Source of the DNA: Deltaproteobacteria bacterium | GTDB taxonomy: Bacteria; Desulfobacterota; Desulfobacteria; Desulfobacterales; ETH-SRB1 | Direction of reading: 5' to 3' | Length of the DNA stretch: 5,507 bases | Assembly: GCA_019309665.1 (NCBI GenBank) | Contig: JAFDFV010000132.1 | Coordinates: 1-5,507, forward strand | Shown: positions 1-5,507 of the stretch, in pieces | Layout of the letters: every line of letters begins with the position of its first letter | Numbering within the stretch: position 1 is the first letter of the stretch | The notes under the pieces: generated by a model | What the model was told of the DNA's origin: nothing | Seen by the model: only the letters and a program-made list of their open reading frames with translations | Database searches by the model: none | Translations under genes and position numbers: made by a program

Positions 1-1172
1 GCCTGCCACTCTGTTCCAAGGTTAAATTCCTTGTTCACATTTACTTCCATGATCAAGCATTCTATATAGACCATTGCCCTTGGAATATCCAGCTTCTTTA
101 TTATTTCTTCAAGTACCAGATAGTCATCCTTTTCCGCCATAATAATGAGGGTGTTGGTGGCCTTATCCGCTTTTATTATGACATCGCCTGAAATAATAGG
201 GGCTTCTTTTTTTCCTTTGGCGGGGCTTTGCTTTTTTGCCGGCAGTTCCTGCAGAACCTTTGCCAAATCTTCGGCCGTGGCATTTTCAAGATAATAAACA
301 CGGATTTTCTCTTTACCTCGCGGAACCTCCCTGTCAAGCAACTTAATAAGCTTTTTAATCCTGACAGTTTCATTTTCGCTGGCAAGCAAAACAATTGTGT
401 TTGTCCGTTCATCTGCTACGAACTTAACAGTTTTTCCCAAATCTCCTTTTTTTGGTCTAAGCCTCGTTTGGAATACAGTACTTAATATTTTTACCAGCTT
501 TTCGGCACCTGCAAATTCAAGCGGAATAACAGAAAGTTCCAGGCCGGTACCTGTAACATCAATGACATCAAGAATTTTCAGCAGTCTTGTTATGTTTGAA
601 TAAGTATCAGTAATCACAAGCATGTTTGTAGGAGAATAGGCCAAAACCAGGCTGCTTTTGGAAATTAAAGGAGCAAAAAGCTTTTTAACTTCACCAGGAT
701 TAGCATATTTTAAGTGTACGAGTTGCGTTACCACTTTATCTTCCGGTGACCTTGTCTCCTCTTTAAACATGGTTTCAATATTCTTTGAACGCGCATCAGG
801 GGATGGAACTATTTTAATTATTTTGCCTGATTTTACCGTAGAATAACCATGGACTTCCAGAACGGATTCAAAAACCTTGTAAGCTTCATCAATAGAAATT
901 TTAGAAGGAGAAATTATATTTACTGCCCCCCTAACTCTTTGATCTATAACGAAATTTTTGCCGGTTAGTTCGCTTATGAATTTAATAAATACGCTTATAT
1001 CAACGTTGTTGAAATCTATGGAGACCAGTTGTTTTGATTCATCAGCTTGTTTTATTTCACTCCCAATTTCATTTGCCGAATTTTCAGTAGCTGATGAAAT
1101 GGATATAAGCACGAAACTGATAATAATAAATAAACATAAAATGCCTTTTAAGCGATTTGTGAATGATTTCAT
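1..1172 (-). CDS. gspD: Type II secretion system secretin GspD, N-terminal part (C-terminus beyond left edge)
   Basis: GspD is the secretin that forms the outer-membrane channel of the type II secretion system. The first 390 codons are visible, read from ATG at 1172 to the left edge; GspD proteins usually have about 600-700 residues, so the C-terminal part of the barrel is missing. Residues 1-28 form a signal peptide (basic MKSFTNRLK, hydrophobic core 11-24, probable cleavage after SSA). There is no lipobox cysteine. Periplasmic domains follow in the usual order: N0 at about 48-125 (with SIDFNNVDIS and KNFVIDQRVRGAVNIISP), N1 at about 144-207 (VVTQLVHLKYANPGEV), N2 at about 208-282 and N3 at about 286-363. 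N3 carries a Lys/Pro-rich loop near 311-325 (PAKKQSPAKGKKEAP). The secretin domain begins at about 364 (VYIECLIMEVNV, then LGTEWQ). The gene lies 73 bases after gspC, whose product docks on N0. No good Shine-Dalgarno precedes the ATG. The spacer has only a weak 5-bp hairpin (1229-1244). The family call is firm. Confidence 0.95.
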   Translation of the reverse strand, partial: MKSFTNRLKGILCLFIIISFVLISISSATENSANEIGSEIKQADESKQLVSIDFNNVDISVFIKFISELTGKNFVIDQRVRGAVNIISPSKISIDEAYKVFESVLEVHGYSTVKSGKIIKIVPSPDARSKNIETMFKEETRSPEDKVVTQLVHLKYANPGEVKKLFAPLISKSSLVLAYSPTNMLVITDTYSNITRLLKILDVIDVTGTGLELSVIPLEFAGAEKLVKILSTVFQTRLRPKKGDLGKTVKFVADERTNTIVLLASENETVRIKKLIKLLDREVPRGKEKIRVYYLENATAEDLAKVLQELPAKKQSPAKGKKEAPIISGDVIIKADKATNTLIIMAEKDDYLVLEEIIKKLDIPRAMVYIECLIMEVNVNKEFNLGTEWQ

Positions 1173-1245
1173 TTTATTTACCAATCATTTTTATTCTTAT
1201 ATGTTGCAGATTAGTAGAAAAGTCTCTTGCTAAAAACTATTAGCG

Positions 1246-2106
1246 TTACTCTTCTATACTTTGTTCTTCCCATATTATATCTTTATGCTTTCCTTTACGT
1301 TTTATCTGAAGCTGAACATCGGGGGATGCCTTTAAGCTTTTGTAAAACTCCTGGATATCCTCAACTGATTCTATATTCTCGCCGTCCACTCCTTTTATAA
1401 TATCACCGTTTTCCAAACCCATTTTATGAAAAAGTGAATCAGGCTTAATTCTTGTTAAAATAATGCCGCCTATCTTTCCTTTTTCAAAATAGGGTTTAAT
1501 GTTCGCCTGACTCATAAGATTGTTGACTTCTTTAAAAACGTTTTCCGTTTGTAAACGGTTAGATTTTATATTACGCTTATGTACTACATTCGATTTCAAA
1601 ACAAACTTATTTGTTTTTTTATTTATTGGCAACTCCTCAATCTCAAGGATCTCATCTCTTCCATTTATACTTAGAACAACTTTTTCTCTGAAAATCATTT
1701 TTACTGTTGCATCCTGAACTTTATCGCCTACTCTGTACAAATTTTGTTTTTTAGCTTTCAGTTCTTCAATAACAGCGTATGCCGTTTGTTTGTCATCCGC
1801 AGTAACGGTTCCCCATAGCCTTAACTTTAAATCAGTATGCTTCAGTGCCTCTAAATTAATCTTGTCTTTCAAGATCTTGTTTGAATTTTTTTTTGTTTTT
1901 AAAAGATCTCGTTCAATAATTGGGCTGTAATAAGACAGACTTTTATGATTTTCATCTTCCTTGTATGATATCTTCTCTATTCTTGTATCGCCTTTCAGGT
2001 CAATATTATTTATATCCTCGGCTATTATCTTGTAAAAAATTTTTATGCAGAAATAACCGGCGACAACTATTAAAAAAATATTTAATGCTAAAAAATATCG
2101 TTTCAT
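1246..2106 (-). CDS. gspC: Type II secretion system protein GspC, inner-membrane clamp with HR and PDZ domains
   Basis: GspC is a bitopic inner-membrane protein that connects the GspL/GspM platform to the N0 domain of the secretin and takes part in substrate recognition. I chose the ATG at 2106 (MKRYFLALNIF), which gives 286 residues; an in-frame ATG at 2118 would add MCVI. Neither start has a clear Shine-Dalgarno. In the numbering from 2106, residues about 4-24 form the transmembrane anchor. A Lys-rich linker follows. The homology-region (HR) domain covers about 61-156 and includes LKLRLWGTV, AYAVIEE, QNLYRVGDKVQDATV and NGRDEILEIEE, which are strong GspC hallmarks. A basic linker leads to a C-terminal PDZ domain at about 201-280 (GGIILTRIKPDSLFHKMGLE, then NGDIIKGVDGE). 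Some GspC proteins carry a coiled coil instead of this PDZ. An A9 run in the coding strand (1886-1894) lies in the linker before the HR domain. A 177-base gap containing two inverted repeats separates it from gspM, so it may be expressed differently from the upstream genes. Confidence 0.95.
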   Translation of the reverse strand: MKRYFLALNIFLIVVAGYFCIKIFYKIIAEDINNIDLKGDTRIEKISYKEDENHKSLSYYSPIIERDLLKTKKNSNKILKDKINLEALKHTDLKLRLWGTVTADDKQTAYAVIEELKAKKQNLYRVGDKVQDATVKMIFREKVVLSINGRDEILEIEELPINKKTNKFVLKSNVVHKRNIKSNRLQTENVFKEVNNLMSQANIKPYFEKGKIGGIILTRIKPDSLFHKMGLENGDIIKGVDGENIESVEDIQEFYKSLKASPDVQLQIKRKGKHKDIIWEEQSIEE

Positions 2107-2131
2107 AATTACACACATCGTAATCGTTCAC

Positions 2132-2180
2132 GGTTCACAGTTTACTGTTTTATGTTTTGAACAACCGTAAACTGTGAACC
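2132..2180. repeat. 14-bp perfect inverted repeat (hairpin) directly upstream of gspC
   Basis: The arms 2132-2145 (GGTTCACAGTTTAC) and 2167-2180 (GTAAACTGTGAACC) are exact reverse complements separated by a 21-base loop. In the operon transcript the 3' arm ends 13 bases before the upstream ATG of gspC at 2118 and 25 bases before the ATG at 2106. The arm overlaps a short tandem repeat: GTTCAC occurs at 2126-2131 and again at 2133-2138. No U-run follows on either strand, so it is not a standard intrinsic terminator. It could be an RNA hairpin affecting gspC translation or mRNA stability, a protein-binding site, or one member of a dispersed intergenic repeat family. The symmetry is seen directly; the role is unknown. 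Confidence 0.8.
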
Positions 2181-2189
2181 TGAGTAGGT

Positions 2190-2295
2190 TATAGACTTTC
2201 AGATGATTAATTTCACAAGGCCAGAAGGAGGAAGGCGTATTAGTTATACGTCGACGACTGATAACGCAGTGAAATTAATTATCTGAAAGTCTATA
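2190..2295. repeat. 106-bp palindromic element with 27-bp terminal inverted repeats (MITE-like or REP-like)
   Basis: The arms 2190-2216 (beginning TATAGACTTTCAGATGATTA) and 2269-2295 (ending ATCTGAAAGTCTATA) match as reverse complements at 26 of 27 positions. The one mismatch pairs G2205 with T2280, which is a G-U wobble in plus-strand RNA and a C/A mismatch in minus-strand RNA. The 52-base centre is visibly richer in G and C than the arms. It holds a small hairpin (CGTAT 2236-2240 with ATACG 2246-2250), an alternative stem (GTTAT 2243-2247 with ATAAC 2261-2265) and the palindrome CGTCGACG (2249-2256). The element touches the gspM stop codon (2296-2298). There is no U-tract, so an intrinsic terminator is unlikely. 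TA at both outer ends would fit a TA target duplication, as made by IS630/Tc1-mariner-type transposases, and hence a non-autonomous MITE. That is inference; a structural RNA or REP-type repeat is also possible. It encodes no transposase. Confidence 0.8.
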
Positions 2296-2817
2296 CTATA
2301 TTCCTATTGTTTCAACCTTTAAGACAGCATTGATGAGATCTTCCTGCCCACCAGCCTTTGAAATTGAAAGCCTGTTAATAAAAACGTTAGTGTCTGTTGT
2401 TTCTACCATATAAAGATACGAAATAAGATCTTTTAAAGTTACATTCTGAAGCTTAATTTCTACCGATGATATCTTGTAGTTACTGTTTTTAGCAACTGAA
2501 GTTGAAGGCTTCATATATACAATATGATCTTTTATCGCTGCTTTTCCGGCAAGACTGTCTATCAAGGAAAAAAGTGTAAAGTTCTTTTCTCTTTTTGCAA
2601 AGCGTAACTTTGATAAATCAGCCTTGTAACTTATGGCATCGTGTTTTGATTTTAGAACTATCATCTCCTCAAGTATTTTTGTTTTAACCTGAATAGCCCT
2701 TGTAACACGTTCCCTTTTATCGATAACCGGGAATACTATAAATTTAATTAAAACAAATATGCAGATAATAACTGCTGCCGCATATACTGAATATTTCTCA
2801 CGTTTGTTCAGCTTCAT
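2296..2817 (-). CDS. gspM: Type II secretion system protein GspM, inner-membrane platform subunit
   Basis: GspM is a small bitopic inner-membrane protein that pairs with GspL through ferredoxin-like periplasmic domains and stabilises the assembly platform. From the ATG at 2817 it has 173 residues, within the usual size range. MKLNKREKYS at the N-terminus is typical of the family. A transmembrane helix covers about 10-31, a charged probably coiled-coil stretch about 34-62, and a ferredoxin-like domain about 79-173 (FTLFSLIDSLAGKAAI, KISSVEIKLQNVTLKDLISY, VFINRLSISKAG). The sequence looks closer to the divergent subtype b GspM than to the enterobacterial form. An alternative GTG start at 2832 adds MVLNN and overlaps the gspL TAG stop by one base, which would allow translational coupling. 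Neither start has a strong Shine-Dalgarno. I favour the ATG because family similarity begins there. The call rests on topology, size and position after gspL, since GspM sequences are poorly conserved. Confidence 0.88.
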   Translation of the reverse strand: MKLNKREKYSVYAAAVIICIFVLIKFIVFPVIDKRERVTRAIQVKTKILEEMIVLKSKHDAISYKADLSKLRFAKREKNFTLFSLIDSLAGKAAIKDHIVYMKPSTSVAKNSNYKISSVEIKLQNVTLKDLISYLYMVETTDTNVFINRLSISKAGGQEDLINAVLKVETIGI

Positions 2818-2831
2818 ATTGTTAAGAACCA

Positions 2832-4310
2832 CTATAACTTAATTTGCAGCTTAAAGCGCACCCTGTTTTCAGCCTTGTCTATATTGGCCGAGCCTATTAT
2901 GACTTTTTTAAAAAAATTCGCTTGTTCAAGCTTGCTCTTAATTTTGTTCACAGAATTAAATGTATCTGTATTTCCCACTATCATTAAGTCTTCAAATCCA
3001 AACACAAACTTTGTAACCTCAACATCAATTTCCTCTGGAATGAGCTTGCTGATTTCATAAAGAATATCAATTGCGCGGATATCTCTATGAGTTTCTCCCT
3101 GGAATAAAGAGCTTTTTTGCGCCTTTTGTATTCCAACCCGCATCTGATGCAGTGGATCTACTACATTTTTAACATCAGGAAAAGTTGTTTTAAATAAATC
3201 GGTTATCTTATGCTCTATCCTTGACAACCTTTTGTTCATTAAATAAGTATTAACAATTACATTAGAAAATGATGTTGCCAGAACTACTCCGGCAAGAAAT
3301 CCCGTTATAATCAGGGCATTTTTGTTTTCTTCCCAATATTTTTTTAAGGAAAAATAATTTTTATTAAAATTTAAACTATTAAGCCCTTTTAGCTCAACCA
3401 GCGAGAGCGCAAAAGCATTGTCCATTCTTTCAGGCTTCCAGGAATTTCCAGGATGATTTTTTATTTGAACTGATGTGCCGGCAACAAGATTCGTCTGCTT
3501 TACGGAAATTCCCAAAATACTTTCCATCTTCCGTTCAAATCCAGTTTCACCAATGCTGTTTCCTGTTGTAATAATTACATCCGGTTGAAAATCAAGGTGG
3601 AAAATCTCTTCAAAAGTAGAAATTGCCTGCTTTATATTTAAACAAAGTGATTCTATTTTCGAGGTATCAATTGAGTTTAATCTAAAGGAACGAATATAAT
3701 ATACCTGCCCTGATCTTACTATAAATACAGCGCATTTTTCATTACCTGTATCCACAAAAAGAAAATTATCGGGGGTATCTGCAAGCTCGGTCAGACACAG
3801 TACTGCGGCTGAGCCCCCGACCGTTATTATCTTTGGATTAACATTAAAGGATTTTAGTTTGTTAAGATATAATTGAATATCGGCTTTTTCAACAGCAGCT
3901 ACGATTAAGTCTGTGTTATCATCAGATGTTAAAGAATTAAAATCAATTACAAGGTCATCAACCTTGAAAGGAAGAGTGGTTTCAAGTTCAAAAGGCAGGA
4001 TCTGTCTTATCTTTTTCCGATTTTTGAAAGGCACCTGAATGTTTCTGTACGAAATTTGGTCGGAAGGGAATGAAGCAACGCATACAGAACCAGTTATATC
4101 CATTTTTTTTGTAATAATATCAAGAGAATACGATATTATACTCTCAATATCTTTTTGATCTGATATCGGAACATATTCATGAGCTTCTATAAAGTTTTCC
4201 TTGATATTATTCTTTACCAACACTGCAGATACGGAACCATATCGAATATCAAGCCCAAGTATCTTCTTGCTCGTGGCATTTAATAATATATTTTGAAGCT
4301 TTTTCATCAT
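2832..4310 (-). CDS. gspL: Type II secretion system protein GspL, actin-like inner-membrane platform protein
   Basis: GspL is the inner-membrane subunit whose cytoplasmic domain recruits the secretion ATPase GspE and whose periplasmic domain binds GspM. The protein has 492 residues. Residues about 17-310 form an actin-like (PilM-related) cytoplasmic domain, with ILGLDIRYGSVSAVLV at 17-32, RQILPFELETTLPF at 102-115 and FLFVDTGNEKCAVFIV at 183-198. LNFNKNYF (313-320) marks the juxtamembrane segment, the single transmembrane helix spans about 332-352, and the periplasmic part contains the typical TTFPDVKNVVDPLHQMR (375-391) followed by a ferredoxin-like C-terminal domain at about 410-492. The start is the first of two adjacent ATGs (4310 and 4307), 15 bases after the gspK stop. 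A GGAG lies 18 bases upstream, too far for a good ribosome site. Its TAG stop overlaps a possible GTG start of gspM. An A8 run in the coding strand lies at 4103-4110. No defects are seen. Confidence 0.95.
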   Translation of the reverse strand: MMKKLQNILLNATSKKILGLDIRYGSVSAVLVKNNIKENFIEAHEYVPISDQKDIESIISYSLDIITKKMDITGSVCVASFPSDQISYRNIQVPFKNRKKIRQILPFELETTLPFKVDDLVIDFNSLTSDDNTDLIVAAVEKADIQLYLNKLKSFNVNPKIITVGGSAAVLCLTELADTPDNFLFVDTGNEKCAVFIVRSGQVYYIRSFRLNSIDTSKIESLCLNIKQAISTFEEIFHLDFQPDVIITTGNSIGETGFERKMESILGISVKQTNLVAGTSVQIKNHPGNSWKPERMDNAFALSLVELKGLNSLNFNKNYFSLKKYWEENKNALIITGFLAGVVLATSFSNVIVNTYLMNKRLSRIEHKITDLFKTTFPDVKNVVDPLHQMRVGIQKAQKSSLFQGETHRDIRAIDILYEISKLIPEEIDVEVTKFVFGFEDLMIVGNTDTFNSVNKIKSKLEQANFFKKVIIGSANIDKAENRVRFKLQIKL

Positions 4311-4316
4311 ACTTGA

Positions 4317-4328
4317 TATAGACTTTCA
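4317..4328. repeat. 12-base copy of the end of the 106-bp palindrome at the gspK-gspL junction
   Basis: TATAGACTTTCA here is identical to 2190-2201, the outer end of the palindromic element beside gspM. Read along the operon it is TGAAAGTCTATA, and its first three bases are the TGA stop codon of gspK. The match stops at both ends and no partner arm is present nearby. It could be a relic of an element end that supplied the gspK stop codon, or chance in AT-rich DNA. Confidence 0.45.
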
Positions 4329-5384
4329 CTCCGTCTGCCGGCTTAAAATTTTGCATTTCCACTTGCCGGATTCATTATCTTTTAAGCGCTGAACTATTGC
4401 TGTTGTGATCATTTCCATTTCCCGCAGTTTAGCAACAGACACAATTTGAAAAAAATCACTTGAAGTTGTAATTAGATTTGAATCAATCTCAATATCTTCA
4501 CAGCCGGGAACATTCTTATACCATATATTGCTTGATAAATCATAGAGAAATTTTAGATCCGACATTTCCTGACGGTATTCACAGATATCCGAAGATAGAT
4601 ACCTGCTGTCATCGGGCAATAAAGCCGCAATAACATGAGCCTCTGCCGTGTTGATATTAATTTTTCCTGCATATGTACTGTCGGGATTTGTCATACCATA
4701 GACAGTCATATATTCTGAAATACCGGGCATTCCATTATAGTTATAAAAAATTTCGGGGCTAACGCCTTTTATCATTGCAAGCTGGTTCAAATTAGATAAT
4801 GGAGCATTCCTGCAAGAATATGGAGTGTCGCTGTCGTGGTAATATTCTGATTCCGCCCCACTTAAACCTGTAATTTCATTATCAAAATCCAGCCAGTCCT
4901 TAACGGAATTTATTATGCAGGAAAGATCAATTTCTTCAGGCAATTCACGTTCAACAATTATTAGCCGCAAAAAATGATCCCAGAGATTCTTTTGAATTTC
5001 ACTAAATTCACTCCTGTCAGGATATGCTACAAGTGCATTAACCTGAATCTTGCCGAGTTCATCACTGATTTTTAATTTTATTTCGCCATCCTCAAAGGGA
5101 ATATCTTCCAATAAAAAAGCAATCTTATCAGGATCGGCCCAGTCTTCCTGTATAGAGTCTGTTTCTGATTCGAGTTTATCTTTAATAAGCAAAGCAATTG
5201 CTGCGTTTAGTCCTGAAGATGTCATATGCGATAATGTATATTGATCCATGATTGCTGCAGTTGATGCGATCACAGATCTGCTCTTCCTGTTTAACTCCAA
5301 TGCTATTGTAATTAATAATGTTATTATTGCAATAGTAACAAGAATTGCCACCCCTCGGTTACTGCTTAATATTCTTGTAATCAT
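4326..5384 (-). CDS. gspK: Type II secretion system minor pseudopilin GspK
   Basis: GspK is the large minor pseudopilin that caps the GspI-GspJ-GspK tip complex and starts pseudopilus assembly. The 352-residue protein begins with a short basic leader ending in NRG (9-11). Prepilin peptidase would cut after Gly11 to leave VAILVTIAIITLLITIALEL as the hydrophobic helix. The mature residue 5 is Val, not Glu; absence of Glu5 is characteristic of GspK among pseudopilins. The globular domain shows the usual GspK landmarks: ELGKIQVNAL (109-118), IINSVKDWLDFDNE (157-170), GAESEYY (176-182), RNAPLSNLNQLAMIKGVSPE (192-211), EYMTVYG (224-230) and ININTAEAHVIAALLP (242-257). The acidic stretches probably correspond to the calcium-binding region of the family. 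The ATG at 5384 lies 9 bases after the gspJ stop, with a weak TTAAGA as the only ribosome-site candidate. The TGA stop lies inside the 12-base motif shared with the palindrome near gspM. Confidence 0.95.
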   Translation of the reverse strand: MITRILSSNRGVAILVTIAIITLLITIALELNRKSRSVIASTAAIMDQYTLSHMTSSGLNAAIALLIKDKLESETDSIQEDWADPDKIAFLLEDIPFEDGEIKLKISDELGKIQVNALVAYPDRSEFSEIQKNLWDHFLRLIIVERELPEEIDLSCIINSVKDWLDFDNEITGLSGAESEYYHDSDTPYSCRNAPLSNLNQLAMIKGVSPEIFYNYNGMPGISEYMTVYGMTNPDSTYAGKININTAEAHVIAALLPDDSRYLSSDICEYRQEMSDLKFLYDLSSNIWYKNVPGCEDIEIDSNLITTSSDFFQIVSVAKLREMEMITTAIVQRLKDNESGKWKCKILSRQTE

Positions 5385-5393
5385 TATTGAATC

Positions 5394-5507
5394 TTAACTG
5401 GTTTTTTCTCTGTAAACCGGGATTGTTACCATTGCTTCCAAAAAAATAGAGTTTGGTTCATCCCCTACCTCAAGTTCTATACTTATTGCCCTTGGAGTCG
5501 AATGCCG
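5394..5507 (-). CDS. gspJ: Type II secretion system minor pseudopilin GspJ, C-terminal fragment
   Basis: An open frame enters from the right edge and ends with TAA at 5394-5396, giving the last 37 residues of a protein. It reads RHSTPRAISIELEVGD, then EPNSIFLEAMVTIPVYREKT and a final Ser. The TPRAISIELEV strand followed by a final beta strand ending in Pro matches the C-terminus of GspJ, in which a conserved LPxAVxxxL motif is followed by a last strand. GspJ is a minor pseudopilin of the GspH-I-J-K tip complex and normally lies directly before gspK, as here (9-base gap). The N-terminal prepilin signal that would settle the identity lies outside the window, so the call relies on position and the short C-terminal pattern. 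Confidence 0.8.
   Translation of the reverse strand, partial: RHSTPRAISIELEVGDEPNSIFLEAMVTIPVYREKTS

Noticed and set aside
176..412. Minus-strand open frame of 78 codons
   Set aside because: It overlaps gspD in another frame and has no recognisable product or ribosome site.
228..485. Plus-strand open frame of 85 codons, and other small frames at 397-603 and 658-846
   Set aside because: They lie antisense inside gspD, whose reading frame is continuous with clear domain structure; the translated products resemble no family.
958..1233. Plus-strand open frame of 91 codons
   Set aside because: It is antisense to the gspD signal peptide and N0 region and only extends into the short gspC-gspD spacer.
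1229..1244. GCTAA/TTAGC inverted repeat between gspC and gspD as a terminator
   Set aside because: The stem is only 5 bp and AT-rich, with no U-run after it in the operon sense; it is too weak to call.
1920..2108. Plus-strand frames antisense to gspC (1520-1717 and 1920-2108)
   Set aside because: They are shadows of gspC, which shows HR and PDZ domains in its own frame.
2119..2189. A sigma-70-type promoter for gspCD in the gspM-gspC gap
   Set aside because: TTGTTC and nearby A/T-rich hexamers on the minus strand do not give a convincing -35/-10 pair at proper spacing, and they fall within the hairpin.
2190..2295. CRISPR repeat or tRNA-like structure
   Set aside because: There is one palindrome with no repeat-spacer periodicity, and no cloverleaf, anticodon arm or CCA-end pattern can be drawn.
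2875..3060. Plus-strand frames antisense to gspL (2875-3060) and gspK (5050-5244)
   Set aside because: They are short, lack any family signal and lie opposite strongly supported genes.
4326..5384. Missing Glu5 in the GspK pseudopilin helix as a defect
   Set aside because: GspK proteins normally lack this glutamate, so Val at this position supports the assignment.

Overview
The window holds the distal part of a type II secretion system (T2SS, general secretory pathway) operon, read entirely on the minus strand. In transcription order, from the right edge to the left edge, it contains the 3' end of gspJ, then complete gspK, gspL, gspM and gspC, and the 5' part of gspD. All calls come from reading the translated sequence and recognising family hallmarks; no database search was run. 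The DNA is AT-rich, and the proteins are rich in Lys, Ile and Asn. The order J-K-L-M-C-D with a PDZ-type GspC suggests a Gram-negative bacterium of the Desulfobacterota (deltaproteobacterial) kind. That is inference, and the genus cannot be told from this window.

Layout from right to left: the gspJ tail ends at 5394. gspK (4326-5384) starts 9 bases later. gspL (2832-4310) follows after 15 bases. gspM (2296 to 2817 or 2832) either overlaps the gspL stop by one base through a GTG start, or starts 14 bases downstream at an ATG. Next comes the largest gap, 177 bases between gspM and gspC. It is filled by two inverted repeats: a 106-bp near-perfect palindromic element touching the gspM stop codon, and a 14-bp-arm hairpin just before the gspC start. 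gspC (1246 to 2106 or 2118) is separated by 73 bases from gspD, which starts at 1172 and runs off the left edge. No stretch longer than 300 bases lacks a gene.

The proteins belong to one envelope-spanning machine. GspJ and GspK are minor pseudopilins of the tip complex that starts the periplasmic pseudopilus. GspL and GspM are the inner-membrane platform; GspL normally recruits the ATPase GspE, which is not in this window. GspC links the inner-membrane platform to the periplasmic N0 domain of the secretin GspD, which forms the outer-membrane channel. gspE, gspF, gspG, gspH and gspI would be expected upstream, beyond the right edge.

The coding content is a conventional T2SS. The less ordinary material is in the gspM-gspC junction: the MITE-like or REP-like palindrome, its anti-Shine-Dalgarno-like loop, a 12-base echo of its end right after gspK, and the hairpin with GTGAAC repeats before gspC.
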